Assembly (NCBI RefSeq): GCF_900182655.1
Contig: NZ_FXTC01000011.1
Coordinates: 1-64,000, forward strand
Reading direction: 5' to 3'
DNA from: Chryseobacterium rhizoplanae
GTDB lineage: Bacteria > Bacteroidota > Bacteroidia > Flavobacteriales > Weeksellaceae
Length of the DNA stretch: 64,000 nt
Of the stretch, positions 42,780 to 52,207 are shown in pieces. Made by a program: the position numbers and the translations under genes. The notes beneath the pieces are model-generated. The model was not told the origin of the DNA, did no database searches, and saw only the letters and a program-made list of their open reading frames with translations. How positions within the stretch are numbered: the stretch's first letter is position 1; each line of letters opens with the position of its first letter.

Positions 42780-45700
42780 CTAGTTTAAATAAAACTCATA
42801 TTTATTAAGAAGCTGAATTTCTTTAATCAAATCCCCATTCAAATCCACCGAATGTTTCATTGACTGTACTTCAATATGGGAATCATCTTCAAGATTTTTA
42901 ATAAAAAACTTCAGCTTTTGATTTCCTTTGTTCCTATCAAGAACCGTTCTGAAAAAGTCAAGATCTTCAGCCCGTACATCCATAACATCCATAACCAAGG
43001 AAATACTCTTCGCAAATCGTTCGAATGCTTCCTGAAGTTCTATCACATCATTTACATTTACAAAGACTCTTCCATCTTTCACCTGAGCGAATTTTATTTT
43101 GAAAATAACAAACCTCTGAACTTCCAGCTTTTCCTTCAGCCTCATATAATCCCGGTCTCCCAATCTGAATGAATACGATCCCGAATAATCTTCCAGGGTT
43201 ACAAAAGCTACTTTCTCGCCACTTCTGAAACCATCTTTCACCACATATTCCGTGATCAGACCGGCAACAGTATATTCTTTTCCACCGCCACCGTTTTCTC
43301 TTTCTTTTTGCAGGGTTTTCCAGTCTTTTTTCTTTTCTTCAAAAAGTTCCTCCTGTTTATTGGCAAAAGCCTGTTCTTTATAAGCATCTACTTCATCAAG
43401 ATTCAAAAAATGAAAAACGCCTTTCGGTTCAGCTTTTTTTGTAACTTCTTCTATGATCTCTTCCTCTTCACCGGCAACAATGTCATCAGAAACAATTTCT
43501 ATAAGATCTGCAACCTCATCAGTAGAGTCTTTTTCCAGAATCGGCGCTTCATCTATGACTACTTTTTCCTCATCTTTTTCCAATACAGACTTTTTAGAAA
43601 GCTGCCCCTGCATAAATTGATATTGGTATTTAAATTCATCCAAAGGATGCGCAGAGAGATAAAATCCAATCGTTTCTTTCTCTTTATTAAGCTTATGCAT
43701 ATTTGGCCATTCCGGGCAGGGTGGCAGTTTCGGCTGCTCAATCTGAACTTCTTCTGCAAAATCCGCAAAAAGAGAATGCTCCATCTCATTTTTACTCTCC
43801 TGGAAGCTTTGTCCGTATCTGATCAATCTTTCAAGATTGGTTCTTCCAGACATATCAATATCAAAATACTGACCTCTGTGGAAAGAATCCAATTCATCAA
43901 AAGCTCCCGCAAGTACCAAACTTTCCGCTACCCTTTTATTCATTTGCGAAGGCAGAATTCTTTCAAAGAAATCATAAATATTTTTGAATCTTCCATTCGC
44001 TCTTTCCCGTGTAATTCCTTCACTCGGACCTTCCCCAATCCCTTTGATTGCTCCCAACCCGAAACGGATCTGCCCTTTTTCGTTTACAGAGAATTTATAT
44101 TGAGATTCATTTACATCCGGTCCTAATACATCCACACCCATACTTTTACAATCCTCCATGAACATGGTAATTGAATCCGTATTGTTAATGTTATTACTCA
44201 TTACACTCGCCATGTACTCTGCAGGATAATTGGCTTTCAGGTAGGCTGTCTGGTAAGCAATAAATGCATAGCAGGTAGAGTGAGATTTGTTGAAGGCATA
44301 TTCTGCAAAGGCTTTCCAGTCATTCCAGATTTTCTCCAGCCTTTCTTCATTCAGGTTGTTCTTTCTCCCTCCTTCAATGAATTTCGGGTACATTTTATTA
44401 AGGACATCAATCTGCTTTTTACCCATCGCTTTTCTCAAAGTATCGGCTTCACCTTTTGTAAAATTGGCCAATTTCTGGGACAAAAGCATTACCTGCTCCT
44501 GATAAACGGTAATCCCGTAGGTTTCTTTTAAATATTCTTCTGTTTCCGGTAAGTCATAAACAATCTCTTCAATTCCGTGCTTTCTGTTAATGAAGTTTGG
44601 AATATATTTGATTGGCCCCGGACGATACAAAGCATTCATGGCAATAAGGTCAGCAAAAACCGTTGGCTTAAGCTCCCTCATGTATTTTTGCATTCCGGGA
44701 CTTTCATACTGAAAAATCCCTACTGTTCGTCCTTCTTTAAACAACTGATATGTTTTGGCATCATCAAGCGGAATAAGATCCGGATCAATATCTATATTAT
44801 ATCTTGCCTTTACAAGCTTCAATGCATCCTTAATGATCGTCAAAGTTCTCAACCCCAGGAAGTCCATCTTCAGAAGACCAGCACTTTCCGCCACGGAGTT
44901 ATCAAACTGTGAAACCAGAATATCCGCATCTTTTGCAGCAATGGTAACGGGCACAAGATTACTTACATCTTCCGGAGTAATAATCACCCCGCAGGCATGA
45001 ATACCGGTATTTCTGATACAGCCTTCCATTTTTTTCGCACTCGCAAGTACATCATGGCGGGCATCATCCGGACTATTCAGAACATATCTCATTTCATCAA
45101 CAAGCATTTGTTCTTCCGGTTTTAACTTATCATATTTGGATAAAGCTTTCGCAATGTTCATCCCCGGGCTTGGCGGAATTAATTTTGCAATATTATTCGT
45201 ATCAGGAATAGGAACATCTAATACTCTTCCTGCATCTTTTATCGCAGATTTCCCCCCCAAAACAGAGTACGTAATAATCTGTGCTACCTGATTTTTACCA
45301 TATTTTTCAACTACCCATTTGATGATTTTATCACGTCCCTCATCATCAAAGTCAATATCAATATCCGGCATGGAAACCCTTTCCGGATTCAGAAATCTCT
45401 CAAAAAGCAAATCATATTTAATAGGATCTACGTTAGTAATTCCTGTACAATATGCCACAGCAGAACCTGCAGCAGAACCACGGCCCGGGCCAACCCAAAC
45501 ACCCATTTTCCTTGCTTCATTACAAAAATCCTGTACAATCAGGAAGTAACCCGGATATCCTGTATTAGCAACTACTTCCAGCTCAAAATCCAGACGTTCT
45601 TTAATTTCGTCCGTTATTCCGGTATCTGCATATCTTATTTTCGCTCCTTCATATGTTAAATGCCTCAAATATGCCATTTCACCACGTTTTCCACCATCAA

Positions 45701-47447
45701 TCTCATCTTCGGGATGAATAAATTCTTCCGGAATATCGAATTTTGGAAGTAAAACGTCTCTTTTTAAAGTATAAGGTTTAAATTTTGCAGTGAATTCTTC
45801 ATAAGCATCAAAAGCATCCGGATAAGCTAAAAACGCTTCTTTTATTTCGTCAGAATTTTTAATGTAATATTCTCCGGTAGCCAATCCTCTTCTCTTTCCA
45901 AAGCCTTTTCCGACAGGAGTTGTCAATTTTTCCCCGTCTTTGATACAGCTTACAATATCCTGAATATTAGAATCGTCTTTATTGGTATAAAAAGTTTCGT
46001 TTTGGGCTAAGATTTTAACATTATATTTATCTGCAAAATGCAGTAAAACATCATTTAAATGCTCTTCTTCAGGCAGTTTATGATTTTGAATCTGAACATA
46101 AAAGTCATCTTCAAAAGTATCTTTCCACCATTTGAAAAGCTCCTCCCCTTTTTGCTCACCGGTATTTAAAATAGCATCCGGAATATCTCCCAGAATTCCG
46201 GAAGTAAGGGCAATTAAACCTTTTTTATACTCAGCAATCAATTCCCTGCTGATCCTAGGAACTCCAAAATAGAATCCTTTTAAGAAACCGATACTTGAAA
46301 GTTTTGCCAGGTTTTTATATCCTTCAAAATCTTTCGCCAGCAAAACCACCTGCGTTCTTCTGTCAGGATCATCTTTGGTAAACTGCTTCTGTTCGTAACG
46401 GTCTGAAATATAAAATTCACAGCCTACAACAGGAATCAAAGGTTCTGAAACAGGCTCAGCCTCATAAAATTCTTCTCCGTTTTCCTCTGCTTCCTGCTTT
46501 TTCGCCAGATATTCTTTATGCTTTTTTGCACGGTCAGCATTTGCCCCTTCAATTGCTGAAACAAATTTAAAAGCACCCATCATATTTCCCAAATCCACCA
46601 TTCCAACGGCAGGGAAATTGTCATCCGTAGCTTTTTTAATTAAATCATTAATGCTGGAAGTTGCCATTAATGTTGAGAAAACACTGTGATTGTCAAAATT
46701 GAAATATTTGCCCAGATCAATTTCATCAACTCTTCCGAAATCCTGCTGCTTTTTCTTATTATGAAAATCTGCAACCTGCCTTCTGATAACAATATTGAAA
46801 GGTTTTATCGGATCCGGATAAAGGCTTTTGAAATACGCCAGCTGATCCTCAGAAATCTTTAATGTTTCTGCGGGAACCACTCCAATTCTTATCATTTCAA
46901 AGAAAGCCCTTGCCGTAGCATTTACGTCAGCTGCAGCATTATGGGCTTCATCAAACTTACTTCCATAAAGCTTTTCATAAAGTTCTTCAAGTTTTGGAGA
47001 TTTGTATTTTCCACCCCTTCCTCCGCCTAACTGGCAGAAGTCGGTTCCCAAAATCATGGTATCTGCTTTGGGTTTTTCCTGCAGATTATCTTTAAGGTTT
47101 TTTCTGTAAAATTCTGCTCCTACGATATTGTAATCGAATTCCACATTGTGTCCGGAAACGACTCTTACTCTATCTAAAACTTCAGCAAATTCTTTTAAAA
47201 CTTCTTCAAGGTCACGACCTTCTTCATTGGCAATTTTCGTAGTAATTCCGTGAATACGGGCTGCGTTGAAGGGAATATCATATCCTTCAGGTTTTATTAT
47301 ATAATCCTGGTTTTCAACCAAATTCCCGTCATCATCATGTACCTGCCATGCAATCTGAACCATTCTTGGCCAGTTTTCCGAATCTGAAAGCGGAGCGTTG
47401 AAATTTTTTGGTAAACCTGTTGTTTCTGTGTCAAAAATTAAATACAT
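42780..47447 (-). CDS. dnaE: DNA polymerase III alpha subunit with fused exonuclease
   Basis: 1555 residues, replicative polymerase. Residues 1-185 are a DnaQ-type DEDDh proofreading exonuclease (IFDTETTGLP; SGHNVEFDYNIV; DEAHNAAADVNATARAF), normally a separate epsilon subunit. A PHP domain follows (from about 260; LIKKATDDNFPAVGMVDLGN), then the polymerase core with the catalytic PDIDIDFDDEGRDKI near 692-706, the fingers block (YESPGMQKYMRELKPTVFAD), a helix-hairpin-helix region and an OB fold (about 1390-1460, YTVAGLITEYVVKDG). A Glu-rich acidic stretch of about 70 residues (1280-1350) precedes the OB fold. The exonuclease fusion is a known Bacteroidota arrangement, so polymerase and proofreader act in one chain. 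Monocistronic. Confidence 0.95.
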   Translation of the reverse strand: MYLIFDTETTGLPKNFNAPLSDSENWPRMVQIAWQVHDDDGNLVENQDYIIKPEGYDIPFNAARIHGITTKIANEEGRDLEEVLKEFAEVLDRVRVVSGHNVEFDYNIVGAEFYRKNLKDNLQEKPKADTMILGTDFCQLGGGRGGKYKSPKLEELYEKLYGSKFDEAHNAAADVNATARAFFEMIRIGVVPAETLKISEDQLAYFKSLYPDPIKPFNIVIRRQVADFHNKKKQQDFGRVDEIDLGKYFNFDNHSVFSTLMATSSINDLIKKATDDNFPAVGMVDLGNMMGAFKFVSAIEGANADRAKKHKEYLAKKQEAEENGEEFYEAEPVSEPLIPVVGCEFYISDRYEQKQFTKDDPDRRTQVVLLAKDFEGYKNLAKLSSIGFLKGFYFGVPRISRELIAEYKKGLIALTSGILGDIPDAILNTGEQKGEELFKWWKDTFEDDFYVQIQNHKLPEEEHLNDVLLHFADKYNVKILAQNETFYTNKDDSNIQDIVSCIKDGEKLTTPVGKGFGKRRGLATGEYYIKNSDEIKEAFLAYPDAFDAYEEFTAKFKPYTLKRDVLLPKFDIPEEFIHPEDEIDGGKRGEMAYLRHLTYEGAKIRYADTGITDEIKERLDFELEVVANTGYPGYFLIVQDFCNEARKMGVWVGPGRGSAAGSAVAYCTGITNVDPIKYDLLFERFLNPERVSMPDIDIDFDDEGRDKIIKWVVEKYGKNQVAQIITYSVLGGKSAIKDAGRVLDVPIPDTNNIAKLIPPSPGMNIAKALSKYDKLKPEEQMLVDEMRYVLNSPDDARHDVLASAKKMEGCIRNTGIHACGVIITPEDVSNLVPVTIAAKDADILVSQFDNSVAESAGLLKMDFLGLRTLTIIKDALKLVKARYNIDIDPDLIPLDDAKTYQLFKEGRTVGIFQYESPGMQKYMRELKPTVFADLIAMNALYRPGPIKYIPNFINRKHGIEEIVYDLPETEEYLKETYGITVYQEQVMLLSQKLANFTKGEADTLRKAMGKKQIDVLNKMYPKFIEGGRKNNLNEERLEKIWNDWKAFAEYAFNKSHSTCYAFIAYQTAYLKANYPAEYMASVMSNNINNTDSITMFMEDCKSMGVDVLGPDVNESQYKFSVNEKGQIRFGLGAIKGIGEGPSEGITRERANGRFKNIYDFFERILPSQMNKRVAESLVLAGAFDELDSFHRGQYFDIDMSGRTNLERLIRYGQSFQESKNEMEHSLFADFAEEVQIEQPKLPPCPEWPNMHKLNKEKETIGFYLSAHPLDEFKYQYQFMQGQLSKKSVLEKDEEKVVIDEAPILEKDSTDEVADLIEIVSDDIVAGEEEEIIEEVTKKAEPKGVFHFLNLDEVDAYKEQAFANKQEELFEEKKKDWKTLQKERENGGGGKEYTVAGLITEYVVKDGFRSGEKVAFVTLEDYSGSYSFRLGDRDYMRLKEKLEVQRFVIFKIKFAQVKDGRVFVNVNDVIELQEAFERFAKSISLVMDVMDVRAEDLDFFRTVLDRNKGNQKLKFFIKNLEDDSHIEVQSMKHSVDLNGDLIKEIQLLNKYEFYLN

Positions 47448-47669
47448 ATAATGTTCTAACTTTTTTATAAAAGAGAATGTAAAGTTACTCCATTTTTTCC
47501 AAATAATTTACACCAAACATTAAGAATAAAGCATAATTCCCAATAACAAAATCAATACGTTTTTATTAAAAATATAAACAACTCAAAGAAGTATAAAATA
47601 AAATATTAAAATATTATTAAAAAAATTAGAATTATTTACCAAAACCAACTAGTTATCAGCTTTTTGCTA

Positions 47670-47677
47670 TAAATTTG
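47670..47677 (+). promoter_or_regulatory. Candidate -7 box of the protease gene
   Basis: TAAATTTG, exact TAnnTTTG match, 34 bases before the ATG at 47712. No TTG at the expected distance. Confidence 0.4.
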
Positions 47678-47711
47678 ACCAACTATAATTTTTACAATTT
47701 ATTACTCAAAA

Positions 47712-49853
47712 ATGAAGAAACAATTACTTTTAATCAGCACATTGATCATTACATTGACAAGTGCACAAAATAATGAAGAATTAATTAGAAAATTAGAACG
47801 TCAAAGAATAGACAACAATGAGAGGTTTGATTCTTATGTATCTAAACGATATGGCTCTAATAAAACAACTGAAGTTTTAAAAGAGATTGAGCAGCAAAGA
47901 ACCAATCTGGCAGGATTTTTACCCGATAACAGACCTTATTTTTTTCAAGCTCATGATATGGACCAGATTAAAAACTCCAATTCTGATTTTTTACAGGGAG
48001 GAACTATTACAGGTTTAACAGGATCCTTTAATGGAGAGGGTATTAAGTTCACCATTTTCGACGGAAGCACCTCATCCGGAGTAGCAAGAGTATTTGCTGG
48101 TCACGTTTTTTTTAATAATTTACCCAATAGAATAACGAACAAAGAAAGCAGCACTGTCAACTATGGGGATCATGCAACAGCTGTTTCCAGCTTTATAGGT
48201 GCAAAAGATTACCCATACACTGTAACGTTTACAGATGGTACAACAAGACAGGTTAATTTCAAAGGGATTGCACCAAACTCTACTATAGATGCTTATGCTT
48301 TTGGAACTTCTGTTCTGGACGGCGAAACTACCCAAAAAACAGTATTTCAAAAAATCACAACAGCCCAACCCAATATTTCTAATCATTCCTATGGAACCAA
48401 TCAGGGATGGGCAGATCCTCAACTGATTAATAATGAACCTTCATGGGTATGGAATGGAGCATTTTCAAGCCCCAATACTACATTTGATGCTCAGGGAACT
48501 TATCATACCAATGACCGTGATTATGATCAGATTGTATACAACAATCCATCATACATTATTGTAAAGTCCGCAGGGAATTCATTTGGTGAAGGACCTAGTG
48601 CTGATACAAGCACTTATAAAAAATATTATAAAAATAGTTCGGGAAATCTGGTTGAATTCACCGCAACCGATGTTTTACCTCCCAATAATTGCGCTCAAGG
48701 GTATGACTGTATAGGAATTGGCTCTTTAGGGAAAAATATTATCGTTGTAGCAGCAGCGGATAGAATTACAACTAATGATGGGAGATATACAAACTCTTCA
48801 GATGTTATCCATTCCGTTTATAGCAGTGCAGGACCAAGAGATGACGGAGGTATCAAACCGGATATTACCGCTGTAGGAACAAGTGTTGCCAGTGCATGGA
48901 CAGACAATAACGCCACTGGAGGCAGTACAATTAGTATAGGTGATGGGACTTCTTATTCTGCACCTGTAGTAACAGGGATCGTTGGACTTTGGACCCAGAT
49001 TAACAAACAACTGTTTTCCGGAAACTTATTGAATGCAGCATCAGCAAAAACCTTAATGGTACACTCAGCGAAAGAAGCAGGAAATATTGGCCCTGATCCA
49101 CAATTTGGTTGGGGGTTTATTGATGCAAAGAAAGGAGCTGAACTTCTTGTAGGGAAATCCAACAACAGTATTATCTTTAATGATGAAACATTAAACAGCG
49201 GGGTTGCCAATGTAAAAACAGTAAAAGCATCCGGCTCTGAACCCTTAAAAGTTACGATATCATGGATAGATCCTGAGTTTACCAACTTTACTAATCAATG
49301 GAGTAATATTTACAATAACAGAAGTTCCAAACTGATTAATGATCTGGATCTGAAAATTACAGACACTACTACCAATACGGTTTATTATCCATGGAAACTG
49401 GATGCCAACAATCCAATGACTCCCGCTACCAAAGGAGACAATACTGTAGATAATGTGGAACAGGTTGTAATTGATGCTCCGGTTGCCGGAAGAACTTATA
49501 AAATAGAGATCACCAATAAAGGAATACTGAAAAACAATACAGGAGGTAATGTTCCTCAAAACTATTCTGTCATAGTAACCGGATTTACTGAGTTATTAGG
49601 AACTAAGGATGCTGCAAACTCTCTTGGCAGTCTTGCCATTGCTCCTACGGTAACGAAAGATTTTACAAACATTCTGAAAGCTCCTAAAAAATCTACATTC
49701 AATGTATATGACCTTACTGGTAAGAAATTACAAAGTGGTACTATTAATAATGAGAAGGAAACAGTAGATTTATCTTCTTATACAAAAGGGATATACATCA
49801 TTGAAGTAAAAACAGACAAAGATGTTATTTCTAAAAAAGTGATCAAGGAATAA
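47712..49853 (+). CDS. Secreted subtilisin-like serine protease, T9SS type A
   Basis: 713 residues. Signal peptide 1-18 (ending LTSA). A propeptide-like coiled segment (20-70) precedes an S8 (subtilase) domain with the triad visible: Asp117 (FTIFDGST), His154 (NYGDHATAVSS) and Ser414 (GDGTSYSAPVVTG); the oxyanion Asn is in IIVKSAGNSFG. The motifs are variants of the canonical D-[ST]-G, H-G-T-H and G-T-S-M-A. A proprotein-convertase-like beta domain follows (about 480-620, VTISWIDPEF and DLDLKITDTTTNT), then a type A sorting domain (STFNVYDLTGKKLQSGTINN, YTKGIYIIEVKTDKDV). Active protease exported through T9SS is the expected product. A terminator hairpin follows at 49877. Confidence 0.92.
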   Translation: MKKQLLLISTLIITLTSAQNNEELIRKLERQRIDNNERFDSYVSKRYGSNKTTEVLKEIEQQRTNLAGFLPDNRPYFFQAHDMDQIKNSNSDFLQGGTITGLTGSFNGEGIKFTIFDGSTSSGVARVFAGHVFFNNLPNRITNKESSTVNYGDHATAVSSFIGAKDYPYTVTFTDGTTRQVNFKGIAPNSTIDAYAFGTSVLDGETTQKTVFQKITTAQPNISNHSYGTNQGWADPQLINNEPSWVWNGAFSSPNTTFDAQGTYHTNDRDYDQIVYNNPSYIIVKSAGNSFGEGPSADTSTYKKYYKNSSGNLVEFTATDVLPPNNCAQGYDCIGIGSLGKNIIVVAAADRITTNDGRYTNSSDVIHSVYSSAGPRDDGGIKPDITAVGTSVASAWTDNNATGGSTISIGDGTSYSAPVVTGIVGLWTQINKQLFSGNLLNAASAKTLMVHSAKEAGNIGPDPQFGWGFIDAKKGAELLVGKSNNSIIFNDETLNSGVANVKTVKASGSEPLKVTISWIDPEFTNFTNQWSNIYNNRSSKLINDLDLKITDTTTNTVYYPWKLDANNPMTPATKGDNTVDNVEQVVIDAPVAGRTYKIEITNKGILKNNTGGNVPQNYSVIVTGFTELLGTKDAANSLGSLAIAPTVTKDFTNILKAPKKSTFNVYDLTGKKLQSGTINNEKETVDLSSYTKGIYIIEVKTDKDVISKKVIKE

Positions 49854-49876
49854 CCTATATCTACAAAGATTTTATA

Positions 49877-49911
49877 CAAAATACTAACAGTTGTTAGTAT
49901 TTTGTTTTTTT
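49877..49911 (+). terminator. Terminator overlapping the next promoter
   Basis: Perfect 12-base arms (CAAAATACTAAC and GTTAGTATTTTG) with a 4-base loop, then seven Ts. The right arm contains the TTG used as -33 box of the following gene. Confidence 0.9.
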
Positions 49912-49922
49912 GTGTATATTTG
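49891..49922 (+). promoter_or_regulatory. Promoter of the E1 gene
   Basis: TTG (49891-49893), a 21-base spacer and TATATTTG (49915-49922), a complete consensus match. The box ends six bases before the ATG at 49929, so the mRNA would be leaderless or nearly so. Confidence 0.65.
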
Positions 49923-49928
49923 CTTCCT

Positions 49929-52001
49929 ATGGAAAATGCACTTCACGAAAAAGTTTCTCAGGATATATTGCTCAAAGCGTATAATCATATGATGCTGGCC
50001 AAAGCAATGGCTGATATTTACGAAGAAAACAGAAATATCTGTAAATACGTTCATAGTACTTCAAGAGGCCACGAAGCAATACAGCTTGCAACAGCCTATC
50101 AGCTAAAGAAAGAAGACTGGGTTTCTCCTTATTACAGAGACGAGAGTATTCTTTTAGGAATTGGTTTTGAACCTTATCAGTTGATGCTTCAATTACTGGC
50201 TAAAGCCGATGATCCTTTTTCCGGAGGAAGATCTTATTATTCCCATCCTTCAAGCAGAGATGAAAACAAACCTAAGATTGTTCACCAGAGTTCTGCAACC
50301 GGAATGCAAACGATCCCTACTACAGGAGTAGCACAGGGAATCAAATACATTCAGGACTTCAATATGCAGGAGTTCGAAAATAATCCTGTTGTGGTCTGCA
50401 GCCTTGGAGACAATTCTGTGACAGAAGGTGAAGTGAGTGAGGCTTTACAGTTTGCCGCTTTACATCAGCTTCCTATCATCTTCCTTGTACAGGATAACGA
50501 GTGGGGAATTTCCGTAACGAAGGACGAAGCGAGAACCTGTGATGCCTATGATTTTGTTGCCGGATTCACCGGATTGAGCAGAATGAGAGTTGACGGAACA
50601 GATTTCGTAGAAAGTTTCGAAGCGATGAAGAAAGCCGTAGATTTTGTAAGAACCGAAAGAAAACCTTTAGTCGTTTGCGCAAAAACAGTTTTGATCGGCC
50701 ACCATACTTCAGGAGTAAGAAGAGAATTCTATAGAGACGAAGAAGATTTAACTAAACATAGAGCTAAAGATCCGGGAGAAATCCTTAGAAAACATTTACT
50801 GGAAACAGGTACTGATGAAGATCTTTTAAAGCAGATCACAAAAAAGGCCCGCCTGGAAGCAGAAGAAGCTTTTGAAAAAGCTAAAAATGCAGAAGATCCA
50901 AAGCCTGAAACCGTTATGCAGCACGTTTTCGCTCCTACTCCTATTACTGAGGAAGCAGGAATACGTGAACCAGCCAACGGAGAAAAAATTGTAATGGTGG
51001 ATGCTGCCATCCACGCGATTCAGGAACTGATGTGGAAACACCCTGAAGCTCTTCTTTACGGACAGGATGTAGGTGAAAGAATTGGTGGCGTATTCCGTGA
51101 AACGGTTACTTTAGGAAAAAAATTCGGAAGCAAAAGAGTTTTCAACACAGCCATTCAGGAAGCTTATATCATTGGATCTACAGCGGGAATGAGTGCTGTG
51201 GGCTTAAAACCAATTGTCGAAGTTCAGTTTGCTGACTATATTTATCCGGGAATCAACCAGCTAATCACAGAGATTTCAAAATCCAACTATCTAAGTGGCG
51301 GAAAATTCCCTGTAAGCAACATCATCCGTGTTCCTATCGGAGCATATGGCGGTGGTGGTCCTTACCACAGCGGAAGTGTTGAAAGTATCTTAGCTAATAT
51401 TAAAGGAATCAAAATAGCATATCCAAGTAATGCAGCAGACTTTAAAGGTCTGTTAAAAGCAGCTTATTACGATCCGAACCCGGTAGTAATGCTGGAGCAC
51501 AAAGGATTATATTGGAGTAAAGTTCCGGGAACCGAAGATGCTAAAACGATAGAACCAGCTGAAGATTATGTTCTTCCGTTTGGAAAAGGTAAAGTAATCA
51601 TCGAAGCTGATAAGGAGGAAACTGAAAAAGGCAGAACCTTATTAGTGGTTACTTACGGAATGGGAGTTTACTGGGCTAAAGAAGCCGCTAAGAATTTCAA
51701 CGGAAGAGTTGAAGTGATTGACTTAAGAACATTAATTCCTCTGGATGAAGAACTTGTTTTTGAAAGAGTAAAGGCTCACGGAAAATGTATCGTTCTCACA
51801 GAAGAACAGCTTAACAACTCTTTTGCAGAAGCTTTTGCCCACCGTATCTCTAAAAACTGCTTCAAATATCTTGATGCACCGGTAGAAACCATGGGATCAC
51901 TGGATGTTCCAGCTGTCCCAATTAACCTGATACTGGAAAAAGAAATGCTTCCTAATGCTGAAAAGCTCAGCAGTAAGATCGAAGAATTGCTGAAATATTA
52001 A
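49929..52001 (+). CDS. 2-oxoacid dehydrogenase E1, fused alpha and beta
   Basis: 690 residues from the ATG; a TTG-started extension of nine codons runs through the promoter and is rejected. The first half is an E1-alpha domain with the thiamine-diphosphate motif (CSLGDNSVTEGEVSEALQ ... VQDNEWGISV). The second half, from about 355, is the E1-beta (transketolase-like) domain with EALLYGQDVGERIGGVFRET, EVQFADYIYPGINQL and a C-terminal domain containing VEVIDLRTLIPLDEE. It decarboxylates a 2-oxoacid for a dehydrogenase complex; branched-chain oxoacids are likelier than pyruvate from overall pattern, but this is not certain. The two subunits in one chain are common in Bacteroidota. No E2 or E3 gene is nearby. 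Confidence 0.9.
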   Translation: MENALHEKVSQDILLKAYNHMMLAKAMADIYEENRNICKYVHSTSRGHEAIQLATAYQLKKEDWVSPYYRDESILLGIGFEPYQLMLQLLAKADDPFSGGRSYYSHPSSRDENKPKIVHQSSATGMQTIPTTGVAQGIKYIQDFNMQEFENNPVVVCSLGDNSVTEGEVSEALQFAALHQLPIIFLVQDNEWGISVTKDEARTCDAYDFVAGFTGLSRMRVDGTDFVESFEAMKKAVDFVRTERKPLVVCAKTVLIGHHTSGVRREFYRDEEDLTKHRAKDPGEILRKHLLETGTDEDLLKQITKKARLEAEEAFEKAKNAEDPKPETVMQHVFAPTPITEEAGIREPANGEKIVMVDAAIHAIQELMWKHPEALLYGQDVGERIGGVFRETVTLGKKFGSKRVFNTAIQEAYIIGSTAGMSAVGLKPIVEVQFADYIYPGINQLITEISKSNYLSGGKFPVSNIIRVPIGAYGGGGPYHSGSVESILANIKGIKIAYPSNAADFKGLLKAAYYDPNPVVMLEHKGLYWSKVPGTEDAKTIEPAEDYVLPFGKGKVIIEADKEETEKGRTLLVVTYGMGVYWAKEAAKNFNGRVEVIDLRTLIPLDEELVFERVKAHGKCIVLTEEQLNNSFAEAFAHRISKNCFKYLDAPVETMGSLDVPAVPINLILEKEMLPNAEKLSSKIEELLKY

Positions 52002-52016
52002 TTTTACATAAAATTA

Positions 52017-52045
52017 AAACCTCTAAAATTTTTAGAGGTTTTTTT
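52017..52045 (+). terminator. Terminator of the E1 gene
   Basis: ACCTCTAAAA and TTTTAGAGGT arms with a single-base loop, followed by seven Ts; 15 bases beyond the stop. Confidence 0.9.
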
Positions 52046-52207
52046 ATGCATTTTTTTCACTACATTTATTTAAGATTATCAATCTCAATCCTAGACTATT
52101 ATCAACCAAGAAAACCCGATTATCCATTACCTGACAGGCATTACAAAACAAAACCCATCACAGTTTGGTATTTATTTTGTCTCTACACGCAAAACACATC
52201 TATCTTT

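Noticed and set aside
43308..44126. 272-codon plus-strand frame antisense to dnaE
   Set aside because: Lies wholly inside dnaE on the opposite strand; its composition (rich in Phe, Ile, Lys, Arg) is what the complement of a Lys/Glu-rich gene gives. No signal or domain.
49902..49928. TTG extension of the E1 gene
   Set aside because: The nine added codons overlap the -7 promoter box, so they would not be transcribed from that promoter.
52046..52207. 54-codon N-terminal extension of the bestrophin
   Set aside because: It begins within the T-tract of the E1 terminator and precedes the normal start of the family.
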